NCBI GenBank assembly: GCA_047495785.1
Contig: JBLDXI010000055.1
Span: forward strand, 868,001 to 932,000
Length of the DNA: 64,000 bases
Source: Lepidodermella squamata
Lineage: Eukaryota; Gastrotricha
Direction of reading: 5' to 3'
The notes under the pieces were generated by a model. That model searched no databases. It saw only the letters and a list, made by a program, of their open reading frames with translations, and had not been told where the DNA came from. Shown one piece after another: positions 11,162 through 23,713 of the stretch. Each line of letters opens with the position of its first letter. Position 1 is the first letter of the stretch. Position numbers and translations under genes: made by a program.

Positions 11162-13196
11162 GAAAAATGTCTTCCAAGCTCCCCTAGTTTCCGGCCCAGC
11201 TTTGACGCCGGGTTGCCGGGCGTTGGGCACAACCGTTCACCACTTCGGAATGCTGAATCTTGCAACAGCATGTCTAAATCCAAGGTTCACAATGAACCGA
11301 AAGCTCCTACCCGGAATGTATCGAATTCGAGCATCGAGTGAAGCAGGTAACCCGCCTGTGGTTGCTTTCATGAAGCAACTTGGGAGGTGGAAGAAAATCG
11401 CAATCATCGCAAATGGAGAGAACGAGTTCAATACAGCTGTAGCTATTCACTTACATCAAACTGCTGTTACTGAGGGGATAAAAGTTGTATGGTTCGATGC
11501 TACTCCTTCAATAGATGAGAACTACATACGAATGCTTCAAGAAAGCGGTGCGAGGGTTGTCTATGTCCAAGCCATCGAATTCGCCTACTTCATGAATTTT
11601 TTATGCTTCGCCTACAACGCGGGAATGACAGGGCAGAGATATGTATTTCTAGTTCCATTTTCACTGGGTGGTCGCGATCCATTGTTATCCGTACCATCAA
11701 CTGGATCTTGTACGAGATCCATGATTAGTGAACAAATCAAAAGCATCTTGTACGTCGGTCCTACGAGTATTGCGATGGAAAATAACGGGCCAACTAGGCT
11801 CGGATATGACCTGCCAGCTTTTGAAGAGCAATACTTAAAGTATGTCAATGGGACCAAAAAAGAGGACTACGCCGATCGCCATCTTTGCCACGATCGACTA
11901 CTACATCCTCTCCTAGCGCTTCATGAGACCGAACTAGCCTTGGCCAAACTAAATAAGTCCCTGAGAAGTTTTCGAGAGGATAGATACCTTGTCCAGCAGG
12001 TTCTGAATCAAACAATAGCCAGCATGCCATTCACGAGTATTCGCATCGGGAATATGTCCTACAGTGATCGGTTAGAGATTGAGAATGATATATCCTTCAT
12101 CTCGACACACGCTGCGATTCAGCGTCCGGCTTATGTTCTGAAAATCGCCGAAAAATCGGAAAATAATACGATAAAATATCGATTCATAAGCTCTCCTTCA
12201 CTGCCCTTTCGATGGAATTCTCCGGACGGCAAACCTCCAAGAGACAGTGCTTCGGTGTCAATTTTGTTGAAACAAATTCCATCAATCGTATTTGCAATCT
12301 ACTCTGCTTTTGCCGTAATTTCTTCAGTAGCAAAACTATTGGCAGTTTTTCTGATAATTATCAAGGCATATTATCGGGAAATTCCTAATTGGGATCTATT
12401 TTTCAAGGGAGATGTAATTCTGCTGACCATTGGATGCGTTCTTCTTGATGCTTCATCGATTTTTACTGCGAAAAGCTCAGAAGGAGATGAAGTCAGTGTT
12501 GCAATTTGCACCATTCGAAATTCTCTAGCAGTCATAGGCCTAGTGATAATTCACGGTCTAATGCTCGCGTGGGTTGCCGTCAGCTCAATCGGAACTTCAT
12601 CGGGCAAAACATCTCGAGACGTAACTTTCCTTGGACTTCCGAAATCTGTGTCCAGTGTTTTACCGAAGAGGCAAACTTCAACGGTAGTAAGACTTAGTAT
12701 CAAAGCCCCGCCTCGTAATGCGATCGCCGCCATAATAGCTGTTTTCGCTGCTGTCAACATAGCAACGTTAATTGTCCTACTAACAGATAATGGAGGCTTC
12801 GAAATTCGAAAGACGAGGCTTGAGGACGATTCCTACTACGACGATGTCACAGATACTGTCTACGAGGTTTTCCAAGTTTTTTGCGCTGCGCCAGCCTATG
12901 GGACATTCTTCATAATGACGATCACAAGTAACACCCTTCTGCTGCTCTTGATATCCCTTAGAGCTTATCAGTTGAAGAATGCTGAAAACTCGTCTGGTTT
13001 GGCTTCGGTTAACCACTTACGTCTGGTTATTTCTGGAGAAGCAACTCTTTGGATATCTGGAGTTTTGATGGTAGTAGTGCTTTCTTCCACCCATGCGATG
13101 GCTCAACAACTAGCAGTTGCAACATCTCTACTTCTGATATCTGCCTTGGTATCGGCTGGAATGTTTTACCGTCCTATCTCATTCCTATTCACTTGA
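11162..13196 (+). pseudogene. GABA-B-like class C receptor gene A, 3' part
   Basis: Remaining 678 codons of the interrupted receptor: the rest of the Venus-flytrap ligand domain (APLVSGPALTPG, CLNPRF, ATACL, KFVNGT-like KYVNGTKKEDY, HLCHDR) and seven membrane segments at about 12290-13190, with the class C signature CTIRNSLAVIGL ahead of TM3. Joined to 6055-6347 the receptor would be 775 residues, close to the 801 of gene B, with no other lesion. Without transcripts one cannot exclude that the LINE is spliced or transcribed through, but no donor/acceptor pair at the junction is convincing. Class C receptors are dimeric plasma-membrane GPCRs; GABA-B affinity rests on the transmembrane motifs, and the ligand is unknown. 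Confidence 0.8.
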
Positions 13197-13319
13197 AGAA
13201 GATACTCAGAATAATTTAAACTTTTGTGCTGCATGCGTAACGTGCTGAATCACTCTCATTTAACGTTTAGCGTGGTATCGTTATAGCTACCAGCGTAGAG
13301 GTAACTTCTTATTGGAAGA

Positions 13320-14799
13320 ATGATAGTAACGTATAACATGAAAAGATTAAAGCTCGTCTTTTTTCATTGCTTCTTTCTTGTAAGCTTGGGGTACGATTTT
13401 GCCTCAGCTGGCTGTAGTGTTTATCGAACCTCCGAAGCCCATCAAGGCGATGCTGAGAGATCTCCAATGGCGTTGGAACGGCACGACGTTAGCTGCCCAA
13501 CGGGGAAATATCTTTCACAGTTCAAGCTCAACAGAAATAGCCCTTTCATTTACTATACGTACACTTGCTGTGATGTAAGCTCAAAAGTCGATGAATGTTC
13601 GAAGTTTATTAATAATTTCACTATTGAAAGGCTGATCTAGACTCGTGTGAAAATTTGAATACTCAAATCAATCGGAACATAGGTGTTGTATCGCTTGATC
13701 GCCACTACGTCACATGTCCTAGCTACGAAAAAGTCCTAACCCGATTCAAGCTAGAGGGCGAACTTTCTTTTGCATACACTTGCTGCAGGGTATAGATAGG
13801 AAAATGGACATTTTTCAAGTTTCAATAATATCTTTTCTAGTTGACCTCAAATGAATGCTATCTCACTCAGACCAGCTGGAATACAACAGGTGGAACGGAT
13901 CGAGGGAATTTAATTAATTTGGAAAGACAAGACGTTGCCTGCCCGAAGTAATTTTTTCATTCTTAAATTTTCTTCAAATTTCTCACTAATGTTCTCATAG
14001 CAATGGCGCTATGGGTTCGTTTCACCTAGACCGGGAGGGTGATTTTATGCGGTATACCTACAGCTGCTGTAACCTAGCTGAACCCCCGCCTTGTGATGTA
14101 CCTGTCGATATGAAAGAACTCGTCGCGGCTTGTTCGACCCTCGAATCTTCAATATCCATGCGATGCGATTACCAACGAGAAATCGGCACCATGGACATGA
14201 ATCTCACAGCTCAGAGTAAAATGGTGGGAACAACAGTCTCGGCTGATATTGCCGCCGGTCTTCGACAGGTTTTCGAATTCAAGTTGGGCATCAGTGCTAC
14301 AACGCAATTCGATTGGCACACGCAAAGCTCGTACTCGTTCACGACGAAGCAGTCATCAACAGCCACCTTTGATTGCCCGCCTCGGACAATTTGCATGCTA
14401 TACCAAATCGTTGGAATTTGCGGGAAGTACAGCGTGAAGACGAATTACTTCGAATTGCGGACTTCGGACTCGACTACATCGATGATTACTCGGCGGGTGA
14501 CAACCCCGGTAACAACTACACCAGAGACGACGGCAGTGACAATTATGAGACTTATTTCTGACTCGATGACTAGTATGCACATGCTGGTGACGGATCGGAA
14601 AGTTGACACGCTGAACCGGTCGACGTTCGAACCGACGTTGATTACTTCAAATACAACGCTAGCGCCTACAACGCAGAGTTCGAACTCGACTTTTATGCCG
14701 TCGGATTTAGTAGCTTTATCAGGGGCTCTGAGAAACGCGACAACAACAGCAAAGCAGAGTGTAACACAAGTAACAACTACTAAAAAGCCTCCTGGTTAG
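13320..14799 (+). CDS. Secreted Cys-Cys repeat protein with beta-rich and Thr-rich regions
   Basis: Four exons: 13320-13574, 13631-13789, 13841-13947, 14001-14799 (introns 51-56 nt), 439 residues. A signal peptide follows either ATG 13320 or, better placed, ATG 13338 (MKRLKLVFFHCFFLVSL). Three repeats of about 55-65 residues follow, pattern L-x-R-H/Q-x-V-x-C ... F-x-L ... Y-T/S-C-C; the first two introns fall directly after the CC pair, so repeats and exons coincide. Residues about 237-330 are a Ser/Thr-alternating, beta-rich region (KLGISATTQFDWHTQSS, later CPPRTICMLY) that resembles an aerolysin-type strand bundle only in texture. The tail, about 335-439, is Thr/Ser-rich. Function not recognised; a secreted surface or defence protein is possible. 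Confidence 0.7.
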
Positions 14800-14973
14800 G
14801 AACAATAAAATTAATGTAAGATCGCAATAAATTTTGGAAGGCTTCAAACACATGAACTGTCTCATTAAAAATCTGAGGAAATGCGTCTTGGTAAAAATAG
14901 GAAAAGCGAATAAAAACGCAGCTGAAAAAGGACGAAAGGGTTCTCATAAAACTTTTCGCATCGAATTTTTAAA

Positions 14974-15983
14974 ATGCCGGCAAACAAGAAACTGATAGCT
15001 GTTGTTGGCGCAAATGGTTCTCAGGGCGGAGGGTTGGCTAGGGCCATCTTGAAAGCGGGTGACAAGACAGATTTCGGCGTTCGAGCTATTGTCCGCGATC
15101 CAAACTCACATGGCGCTCAAGCCTTGAAATCCTGGGGTGCTGAGGTCGTTCAGGCCGATATCAACGACGAAGCTTCTATGGTGAAAGCCTTCCAGGGATG
15201 CTACGGCGCCTATTGTGTCACCTTTTTCTGGGAGAGGATGGACCCTGAGGAGGAGAAGCGCCAGGCGATGAACATGGCTAAAGCTGCTCAGTTAAGATAA
15301 ATCCTCGAGAGTTTATTCATTCATCTTTTTTTTACTTCAGAAAAGCTGGTTTGAAACATGTTGTTTGGTCAACGTTGGAAGATACCAGAAAGGTGATTCC
15401 ACTAGAAAGCCCCAGCATGCCAACTCTTATGGGCAAGTACAAGGTGCCTCATTTCGACGCCAAGGGCGAGGCAGATCACTACTTCATGGAGCTAGCTGTG
15501 CCAACAACCTTCATGGTCGCAACCTTCTTCTGGGACAACTTCATCGCATTCGGTATGGGGCCGAAGAAAATGCCTGATGGTACGATGGCCATCTCTCTAC
15601 CTCTCGGCAAAACGCATTTGCATGGAATTGCCGCTGAAGATATCGGAAAGTGCGCTCTTGGAATTTTCAATCGCCCTGATGAGTTTATAAATCGACGCGT
15701 GGGCGTTGCTGGTGAGTCGCTGACTGGCGAACAAATGGCGAAGAAAATGTCCCAAGTTCTTGGCAAGGAGATTCGCTACAACGAGCTTGGCTTTGATGAG
15801 TACCGAAAACTCAGCTTTCCTGGGTCTAAGGAGCTCGGCAACATGTTTCAGTACTACCACGACGCTGCTGCTGAGCTGGCTGCTATTCACAATGTCGAAC
15901 TGTCACGCGAGCTGAACCCTGAGCTGATGAATTTCGAACAGTGGCTCAAGAAAAACAAGGACCGCATTCCGATCGGTGAATGA
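14974..15983 (+). CDS. NmrA-like/NMRAL1-like protein 1
   Basis: Atypical short-chain dehydrogenase-like Rossmann protein; the vertebrate relative NMRAL1 (HSCARG) binds NADPH and acts as a redox sensor in the cytosol. Exons 14974-15290 and 15341-15983, intron 50 nt with a weak donor GTTAAG; 319 residues. The NADP loop is VVGANGSQGGGLARAI (residues about 9-24), followed by ADINDEASM and, at the start of exon 2, KAGLKHVVWSTLEDTRK. The C-terminal NmrA region contains GNMFQYYHDA and FEQWLKKNKDRIP. It has no first intron of the kind seen in genes 2-4. It stands alone, separated from the other family members by a lectin gene and a receptor gene. Confidence 0.9.
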
Positions 15984-17117
15984 AAAAACCAATTGTCACC
16001 AAAATCACCAAGAACTGAATAACTTGAAGAGCAACTGTAAAGTTACGCCCCAATTTCATTTCCATGCTCAATGTTAAATCTTGATTACTTCATAAAATAA
16101 AGATACGAGTAAAGATTACAGTGAAATTTTAATTAAATTCGAGTTCGAAGTTGGATAAAGCTGAGATGGCACCATTTTTGGATAAAGTAGGATTTAAAAA
16201 TATTATTTGCGAAAATTTCCCTTTTTCAGTCTTCAACCTTTGTTACCTGAGAATTGTTGAACCTTTAGAAAATGCTGGAATGCTTCAAAAAATGATTAAT
16301 GAAAAGGGCTGAGCACATGCGCAATGAGAAAATTTTCCAAAATCTTGCTGTCACTCAATTTTGAAAAATTCTTCATGACAGAGAAAGCTCATGCAAAGGT
16401 CCGATGTGGGCTCTGTTTTTATCACTAATTTCGGCCGCTTCCTGGATCCGACCGCTGCGACCTAACTTCAGCCTCAGGCCGATATTTGGACACCAAGTGC
16501 TGTGTAGCGGTTTTTTGCGCGCAACTCAAGAAATTTGCATTGTGAAGCAAAGGTAAACAAAGGCGATTTCCAAGCTTGCCGGGACGAATTAAGGGTATCA
16601 AACTTAAGGTATTAGCGTAACTGGATGAGGTGGCCGAAATTAGGGCAACCGGTCCCTAATTCCGGCCAGGAGTCTAGGTGACTACAAAATTAGTTTTAAA
16701 TCGAGGTAAAATCATTCGGACTTGCGAAAACCGGCATTTGATAGTCCAAGGACTCTGTATTTGCCGAATATTTTCTAAAAATTATTCACCTGATTGGCAA
16801 AGTTGGAAAGACCCTAATAAGTGGCCAAACTTAGGGTGTGATGCTTTATAGACATGAAACATGAAATCACCGATTTACAGCTGCGTACAACCTATCTGCG
16901 TAAATCCAAACGAAGAAATGAACAATTTTTCAATTAAAATTTTTAAAATGAACAATCACGAATCACGGTGTTACGCTTTATAATTATTTGAAACCTGTCT
17001 CCTGTTGTCGCACCAGCTGTTGCGAGAGCTCGCGTGACCAATTTTCTCAACTCTTTTGGTCATTTTCTCAAATTTCACTCAAATTCAAAACAAAGTTGTT
17101 ACGCCTTTAGTTTAGCA
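15984..17117. other. Intergenic, no gene seen
   Basis: Carries an AATAAA for the upstream gene near 16097. One imperfect hairpin at 16631-16665 (ggccgaaattaggg paired with ccctaattccggcc) is the only structure noticed; it is too small to call as an element. Confidence 0.4.
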
Positions 17118-20100
17118 ATGAAGTCGATAGTTCTCCTACTAACTTGTTTATTACTAGTTTTCACGCTCGATTTCGCCGATGGTATACGAGCATCTTCGCG
17201 CAATAATGCACGAAAAAAGCAGCAGATCAGCGAAGCTCTGAAGACTGAACTGCTAGCAGCAATTCAAAGCGACGAGACTTATTCAGTTGCTGACGTGCTG
17301 CAAAGATTTCCAAGTGGCCATTCAGTCAATTCGATAATAACTTACTCATTACGCCAGATTGACGCCAAGGAGCCGGCTGAGGAACCGGTTGACGAGCAGG
17401 AAATAGCCGACGAAGAGGTCGACACCTCGCCGACAGTCGCTGTTGATGTCACGCCGTTGTTTCTCGCCGCTCATTTTGACAAAGAAAATGTCGCTAAATA
17501 CCTGATTTCTCAGGGCGCTAATTTTACTGGTCGCTCGAATTTCTTCTTCGAACGCACTGCATTCCTTCAAGCCGCGGCTCGATCAAGCTTGAACACCTTC
17601 GATTTGTTCCTGAGGCAACAACGCCACTGGAAAGAAATCGTCACCGCTGTCAGTTTGGAGTTACGTGAGACCGTGTTTCATATCATAGCTGCCGATAAAT
17701 CAGAGGAAAACAGTCGCCAAATGTTGGAGAAATTGGAGGCGCTGTTCAAAAAGAAGAAGGCGAAATCTGTTATGGTGGAAATGTTGAATTCGCACGACAT
17801 CCACGGCCAAACGCCAATTCATCGAGCTGTAATCAATGGCAACGCGAACACAGCCCGTCTCCTTCTTATCATGGGTGCAGATTGCCATCGGTGGAACTTG
17901 GACAACGGCAGGTCAGCCCTGCATTTAGCAGCTTATCTCCGAAAGGTTGACGTTGTCAAGGTTTTGCTCGAGTCGAATCGTTGCGATCCTGAAACTCAAG
18001 ATTCTTGCGAGTTTTCTCTTGAAGATTACGCCGCCCGATCGCCATCCATCAGGCAGATCTTCGACAAATTCCAACCACAAAATCTTGAAATTCCGCTATC
18101 AAGCGAGAAGCTGAATATACCCTGCCTTGGCAAGCCGAAACAAGACGCTAATACTGGAGATGGCAAACGTATTCTCGCTGAAGTTGAAGCTTTGAAGCAG
18201 AAAAACAAAGAATCGGCAGCTGAAATACTCGAATTGAAGGCCGACTTGGAGAAGAAAAATCAGTTGACCTCGAAAATTTCCGATCTCGAAAAGACTGTTG
18301 CCGAGAAGACTGAGAAGATGGACGAGTTGAAAAACGAAACTGCTGAAAATCTCAGGCTGAAAAATGAAGAAATTACGGATTTGAAGCAAACTGTTGGCGC
18401 CAAGGTCGAAGAAATCAAAACGCGTGATGGGGAAATTTTGAGCTTGAAGTCGGCGGTCGAGAAGAAAGCCGAAGCTCTTCGAAGCCGAGAACAAGAAATC
18501 GCAGAGCTGAAGAAGAAGTGCAGCATTACAGATAATTCACAACGAATTTTGCCAACTACAACTACGCCAACAAACGAGCTTCCGAGTACAACTTCGGCCC
18601 ATTCAGAAGGTAAATTGATACAGATAATCAAAATTCCTCAACTTCAACTTTTACCAGAAACACCAGAGGCTCATACAACAGAGTCATCCTTGCCTCTTGA
18701 GGTCAAGACTACAACCGAAGAAGTGCCTGTTATTCCTTCGAGCACGTCTCCTTCGCCAACTTTGTCAATTACTGATCATGTTCCAGATGAGCAACTCCCT
18801 GAGTACACTTTTCAGCCAGATGTCGAGCAATTGCCGGGTTCGAATGGTGACGCTGATCCAGGCCATAGTTCGGCAAAGACTAGGCGTTCGGCCATTCTCA
18901 ATGGGCCAATCGAGTCTCTTGTCGTTATTGGATCTTCCGACGAGACATCCGCAGAGGAGAAGCCGCCGGTTGTATTTCAGCCACCACGAACAGCTCCGCA
19001 ATTCAAGCATACTACTTCCACAGTGGCACCACCGTCTGAGACGGAACCCTTTGTCGAGTATGCCCGAGTTGTTGTCGAAACCTACAACGAATCGTCACTT
19101 CCACTTGGCGCTGCGAAAGACGCCCATGACACGAAATTGGCGATATCAAGTAAAATAGACAGTGAAAATAATACTACGGAATGCATCGGCGGTATCGACA
19201 CGGCTACAGTCAAAGCGTTGAGGAATCAAGTTCATAATTTGTCGTTATTGCTGGATCGTGAGCGGCAGTTGTGGAAAAGCGATCGCGATTTCGTCGCAAT
19301 CACGACAAAGCGCCACACAAACGCGGCGCTGTTGATTGAAAAAGCGTTGAAATTCACCGGAATTATCGAGAGTATCCGGAAAGGCGCTGATGCTGGTGAC
19401 TCGGAAGACCTTTGGATTCGAAACCACCTCATTCGAGTCGATATTCACAATTTGGTGCAAATCCCTGTAAGCTTCTGAAAAGCCGTTGGAAATGTATAAT
19501 CTCGCCCTATTTTTGTTACCTAGAGACCGATCATGCCGGGCCAAAAGCATGCGCCCCCACCTTTGTCCAAGGTCGTGTTCACAATTTACGGCAATGGATT
19601 CACGGCGTCGGAAGCCTCTCGCTTATGTGGTCGTTTTGAAGGCGGTGTACTCGCTAATGTTCGCTCGAAATTCGAAGCAGACCTGCTCGAGCTTCCAAGT
19701 ATGAAAATTGTTAATTGAATTTTCAATTTTTTATTAATGATAATTTTTAGATGATGCACTTGATGACGGTCTCTGGGTTGGCCTGGTTCAAGGCCCGACA
19801 ATGGTGACCAACTCGACACTGACCAAATTCTGGTGGGCTGATGGATCGCCGCTATTCATCGCACCGGATGACATTTCAAATAGAAATTTCGCTGGACAGC
19901 TGGTGACATTTCATAATGAAGATCCAATGGTTGTTTTCGCCCGGTCTACAACCGAGCAGGACTCAAACGAACCTGGCTGTGGTAAACTGATCGGCATGAT
20001 CGAAGCGGTTTGAATTATTTTCTGAAATCCTATTGGTCAATTAATTGGTTTATTTCAGAAACTAGTTCCAGAGCAATGTGAGGCTCGATTAACGGCCGCG

Positions 20101-20875
20101 ATTTGCGAGCTCCCTCTAGTAAGTCAATTGATCCTCTATCTAGTTCGATGATTTATTAGTTTTTTAGTCGAAGCCTTGGTTCATGATTGCGACCGATAAC
20201 ACAGTTAATGAAACTAAGGGCATGAGTTGGACTCGAGCACTTGAGCTTTGCGCGACGAAGCAGGAGCTTGTCGACATTCACACCATCACTTTTCGCGACG
20301 ATGACGTGCATTTGGCATGTAAGTTTTCGTTCTTTATCCCCAGCAGATTTTGGAAATTTAATTTTGGAAATATTCAGCTCTTCTGGAGCCTCTTTTACAT
20401 CAATTGGCTGTTGCCAAAGTTCCGTCTATAATTTATGAAGCTGCAACTGCTATTGGAGGTGAGTATAAAACCTGATGAGCCGTTTTCTTTTACGATTTTT
20501 TCGTTTCTCAGCTTGGCGCTTTGATGAACCGTGCTGGGTCGGTCTTCGCGAAGAACGTCGTCCAAACATGCCATATGCCGATGTTCTGCGATGGATAGAC
20601 GGCGCCGTTGTCGTCAACTCAACGGCAACGCCCCTATTCGATTGGTACCAAGATATGATCGATCGATCTGAAGATCCGAATCTACCACCTCGCTGCGTTG
20701 CTTTCAGTGCCTCATCGGCCAGCTTGAAAAAAGTAAGCTCATGAAATTCATTTGAGGCCAATTTTTAAATAATTTTAACCAGGAACAACTTGGGGTCAAG
20801 GTCAACCTGATTCCGTGCCACTTGGAAATTAAATGTGCCCTTTGCCAGACTGCTTTGCCGAACAATGTCTACTGA
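17118..20875 (+). CDS. Secreted ankyrin / coiled-coil / double C-type-lectin protein
   Basis: Eight exons: 17118-19466, 19524-19698, 19751-20007, 20059-20118, 20168-20318, 20378-20458, 20512-20732, 20783-20875; every intron is 49-59 nt and frame-preserving; 1128 residues. ATG 17118 opens a clear signal peptide (MKSIVLLLTCLLLVFTLDF). Ankyrin-type repeats lie at about 110-142 and 228-318 (HGQTPIHRAVINGNANTARL, GRSALHLAAYLRKVDVVKVL), a heptad-rich coiled coil at about 350-470, and a Thr/Pro/Ser-rich linker at about 475-640. Exons 2-4 encode one C-type-lectin-like domain (FTIYGNGFTASEASRLC, DDGLWVGL, FWWADGSPL, AAICELP) and exons 5-8 a second (MSWTRALELC, EPCWVGL, LRWIDG, PCHLEIKCALC). Calcium-site QPD/EPN motifs are not obvious, so sugar binding is uncertain. 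A polyadenylation signal is at about 20965. Confidence 0.82.
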
Positions 20876-21011
20876 GCTTTTCTATACTGACTTCATAGCT
20901 CACCTCTTCATGTCCATTTATATTAGTATTGTTGAATTTTTATTTCGGTTAGCCATTTGACACAATAAATTTGTTTTTTTACCTCTCAATCTTGGGATCT
21001 GTATCGACCTA

Positions 21012-23417
21012 CTAGTGCATACTTGAGAAGGGACGTTGTGGTGTCACTGTTTGACGCGGAAAAGCTCTGTAAAGCATCAACGCCGGAGTCGAAGTGGCCA
21101 TAATAAGTAGGAAAGTGGCGACCGTTAACTGTTGCAAACTCGCTGAGCTGGACGACAACGCGACTACGGACAAAATAGCAGCAGCAACAAGAGTGAATTC
21201 GCTCGCTATAGCTAACCGGATTTGATTACTGTTCGCGAGAGTGACCTCAGCTGGTTCTTTCTTGTGCCTCAACCGATAAGCCATGAAAGCCGAGACGAAC
21301 AGCAACATCCCATGGCTAGCAAGAACTACGCCAAAGAACGTGTTGATCTTATCAGACCGGCAGTAAAATTCGAAAACATCGTTAAAAGTATCTCTAGGTT
21401 CGTCGTAATTCGACTCCTTTTCCACCTTAATTATCCAAACCTTGCTAGGCCCGTTCCAAAACAGGATGACCAGAGCGGTTACATTAAGGATTGAAAAGAT
21501 GAAAATAGCTGCAACAAAAAGCCATCGATTATGCTTGATATCCGAGCTGTTAAAGTGCCATTTCGATGATCGATTACTGCTGTGATGATGGTGTCGCGTC
21601 ATATTACCATCCTGATGAGCAGTTGAGGAAGCCATTAGAGCCGACGGCATCCTAGAAGAAGCACGACTGTAAGAATGCGTGGCTGATGAAGCGTGACGAG
21701 CGGCAACCCAGCTGAACAAAAGTCCGTGCAGCACAGTGAAGCCAAGTGTCGCGAAAATCATCCTCAGACTGCAGTACGTTGATCCTTCACCGTCTAATCC
21801 GGGGCTTTTCGCGAATAAAAAAGACGCGAAATTCAAGGTAAATGCAGCAACGATTAAAGGAATCGCATCGCCCTTGAAAATAAGTACAGATGTGAAGCTA
21901 CGAAATTTAGAGCGGAAAATAACTGCAGATAGCACAGCAGCTAGGATGGCACATGAGATAGTTGCCATTACAATGAATAAAATGAAAATATTTTGAGAAA
22001 TTCGCTTGATATTTTCCTTGTAAATAGCGCGGTCTCTAGGCGGCTTTCGATCAAGAGTGTGCCATTTGAAAGGATCGATTTGCGAATTTACAAAGGTGAA
22101 ATCACGCTTGGTTGAATCGTTATTATTCTGAAACAATATTTTAATGTTGAAAGCTTGGTTCAACGCGGCGGCTTGCGTTGAGACGTAGCAAGCATCATCT
22201 TCGATCTCGAGACGTGGGCTGTATTCAAATCTTCCCATTCTCAAGCCGACGAAGGGCGTCGTAGCTATCGTTTCATTCAGCACCTTCTGTATAGTTTTCC
22301 TATTACTCGCGAAATCTCTGAGAGACATATTGATCTTCACTAGCCTTTTCTCTAGCTCGTCAAGAACTAACAGGGGCTGTAAAACTCGATCGTGACATAG
22401 ATGGCGCTCGGGATAATCGTCCCGTTTGGTTCCGTTTACAAACTTCAGGAATAGCTCGTTGAATCCTTCAAGGTCGTAACCAAGCTGCGTTTTTCCAAAA
22501 TTTTCCATCGAGTAAACAACAGCCCCGACGTAGTAAATTGTTTTCATCAGCTCGTTAACCATTTTCTTGTTACATGGCGCAGAATCGCTGGCAGAAGCTA
22601 ATAAAGACGGATCGCGATTAGCTTGGTTGTACGGGGCGAGAAAGACAAATCGCTGCCCAACAACACCGCCTTTGTGACATAAGCAAAGGAAGTTTGTGAA
22701 GAACGGGAATTCGATGGCTTGAACGAAAATCACGCGGATTTGGCTGTTTTTCAGCATTCGAATAGAATTTTCGTCGACAAATGGCGTTGCCTCGAACCAG
22801 GCGACCTCAATATTTTCATCCAAAGCTGTCTGATAGAGATGAATAGCAACTGCGGTGTTGTATTCGTTTTCGGAATTTGCAATTATTCCAATTCTCTTCC
22901 ATAGGCCGATTCGTTTGATGAAAGCGATTACAGGATAGTTCGCAACTTCAGCCGAAGCTCGGCCTCGATAGACGCCCGGGTAGAGGCGCCTGTTATTTGT
23001 GAATCTCGGATTCAGGCAAGAAGTTGCGAGACTAATCAGGTCCAAGTGGTGAATAAAAGGTGCCACAGCTTTGCAACCTGGTGTAAAAGCTGGTCCGGTC
23101 ACAAGCGGGGATTCGTATACCGTGGTATCAGCAATCACCTGTGATGAAGTGTAGTTTCGGTCGAATTCTACCACTAGCTTGGCAGCGTAAATGCCATTGG
23201 CGCCCTCGTAATCGCTGTAAAGTGTCACGTGGTAATCGGGTAGAACGTCTGTTCGATTGTTGACAATTTCAACAACCATATCCTGGGCTGCATTGCAGCT
23301 GAATCCTGGGACTTGGTTTCTTAGGTTCAGCATCCTCAGCTGGTAGGGTTTTCTAGTTTGCCCCTGCTTGATTTGGAGAACCAGCATAATGGCTAGTATG
23401 AAAGTGTTGATATTCAT
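21012..23417 (-). CDS. GABA-B-like class C receptor gene B, intact
   Basis: Plasma-membrane receptor of class C GPCR type. Single exon, 801 residues, from ATG 23417 (MNINTFILAIMLVLQI signal peptide); upstream codons in frame lack ATG. The Venus-flytrap ligand domain spans about 25-440 with YQLRMLNL, VLPDYHVTL, SPLVTGPAFTPG, SCLNPRF, FVNGTKRDDYPERHLCHDR. Seven hydrophobic segments occupy about 480-795, with CSLRMIFATLGF before TM3. The second intracellular loop is Ser/His-rich (RHHHHSSNRSS), absent from gene A. It is the undamaged reference that shows where genes A and C are broken. It lies tail-to-tail with the lectin gene. The ligand cannot be inferred. Confidence 0.88.
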   Translation of the reverse strand: MNINTFILAIMLVLQIKQGQTRKPYQLRMLNLRNQVPGFSCNAAQDMVVEIVNNRTDVLPDYHVTLYSDYEGANGIYAAKLVVEFDRNYTSSQVIADTTVYESPLVTGPAFTPGCKAVAPFIHHLDLISLATSCLNPRFTNNRRLYPGVYRGRASAEVANYPVIAFIKRIGLWKRIGIIANSENEYNTAVAIHLYQTALDENIEVAWFEATPFVDENSIRMLKNSQIRVIFVQAIEFPFFTNFLCLCHKGGVVGQRFVFLAPYNQANRDPSLLASASDSAPCNKKMVNELMKTIYYVGAVVYSMENFGKTQLGYDLEGFNELFLKFVNGTKRDDYPERHLCHDRVLQPLLVLDELEKRLVKINMSLRDFASNRKTIQKVLNETIATTPFVGLRMGRFEYSPRLEIEDDACYVSTQAAALNQAFNIKILFQNNNDSTKRDFTFVNSQIDPFKWHTLDRKPPRDRAIYKENIKRISQNIFILFIVMATISCAILAAVLSAVIFRSKFRSFTSVLIFKGDAIPLIVAAFTLNFASFLFAKSPGLDGEGSTYCSLRMIFATLGFTVLHGLLFSWVAARHASSATHSYSRASSRMPSALMASSTAHQDGNMTRHHHHSSNRSSKWHFNSSDIKHNRWLFVAAIFIFSILNVTALVILFWNGPSKVWIIKVEKESNYDEPRDTFNDVFEFYCRSDKINTFFGVVLASHGMLLFVSAFMAYRLRHKKEPAEVTLANSNQIRLAIASEFTLVAAAILSVVALSSSSASLQQLTVATFLLIMATSTPALMLYRAFPRQTVTPQRPFSSMH

Positions 23418-23713
23418 AGCTGTGATTATGATTTTAGGAAAAATTCTAAATGCAGTTTGCAAATATTGCTTTTACTGCCTAAAATAAAGCCAACGCCAAC
23501 TTGTTCCGATGAGGGGTATTTTCCATCTCTCTCAAGGATCAGGTTACCAAAATAATGTAAAATGGAAAATAGATGCGTGTCGGCGGACAATGCATCCATA
23601 GCACGTTAATATCCTACTCATTTTAATATTCGAGCCAAATAATATTTAGCTTGAAATTTTAGGTTGAAAAGACAAAATAAGCGGCTAAAGTCAATTTATT
23701 CAGTTAATAGTTC

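Noticed and set aside
18099-18631. Long minus-strand frames opposite the coiled coil
   Set aside because: Phe/Leu/Ser-rich complement of Lys/Glu/Leu coiled-coil codons.
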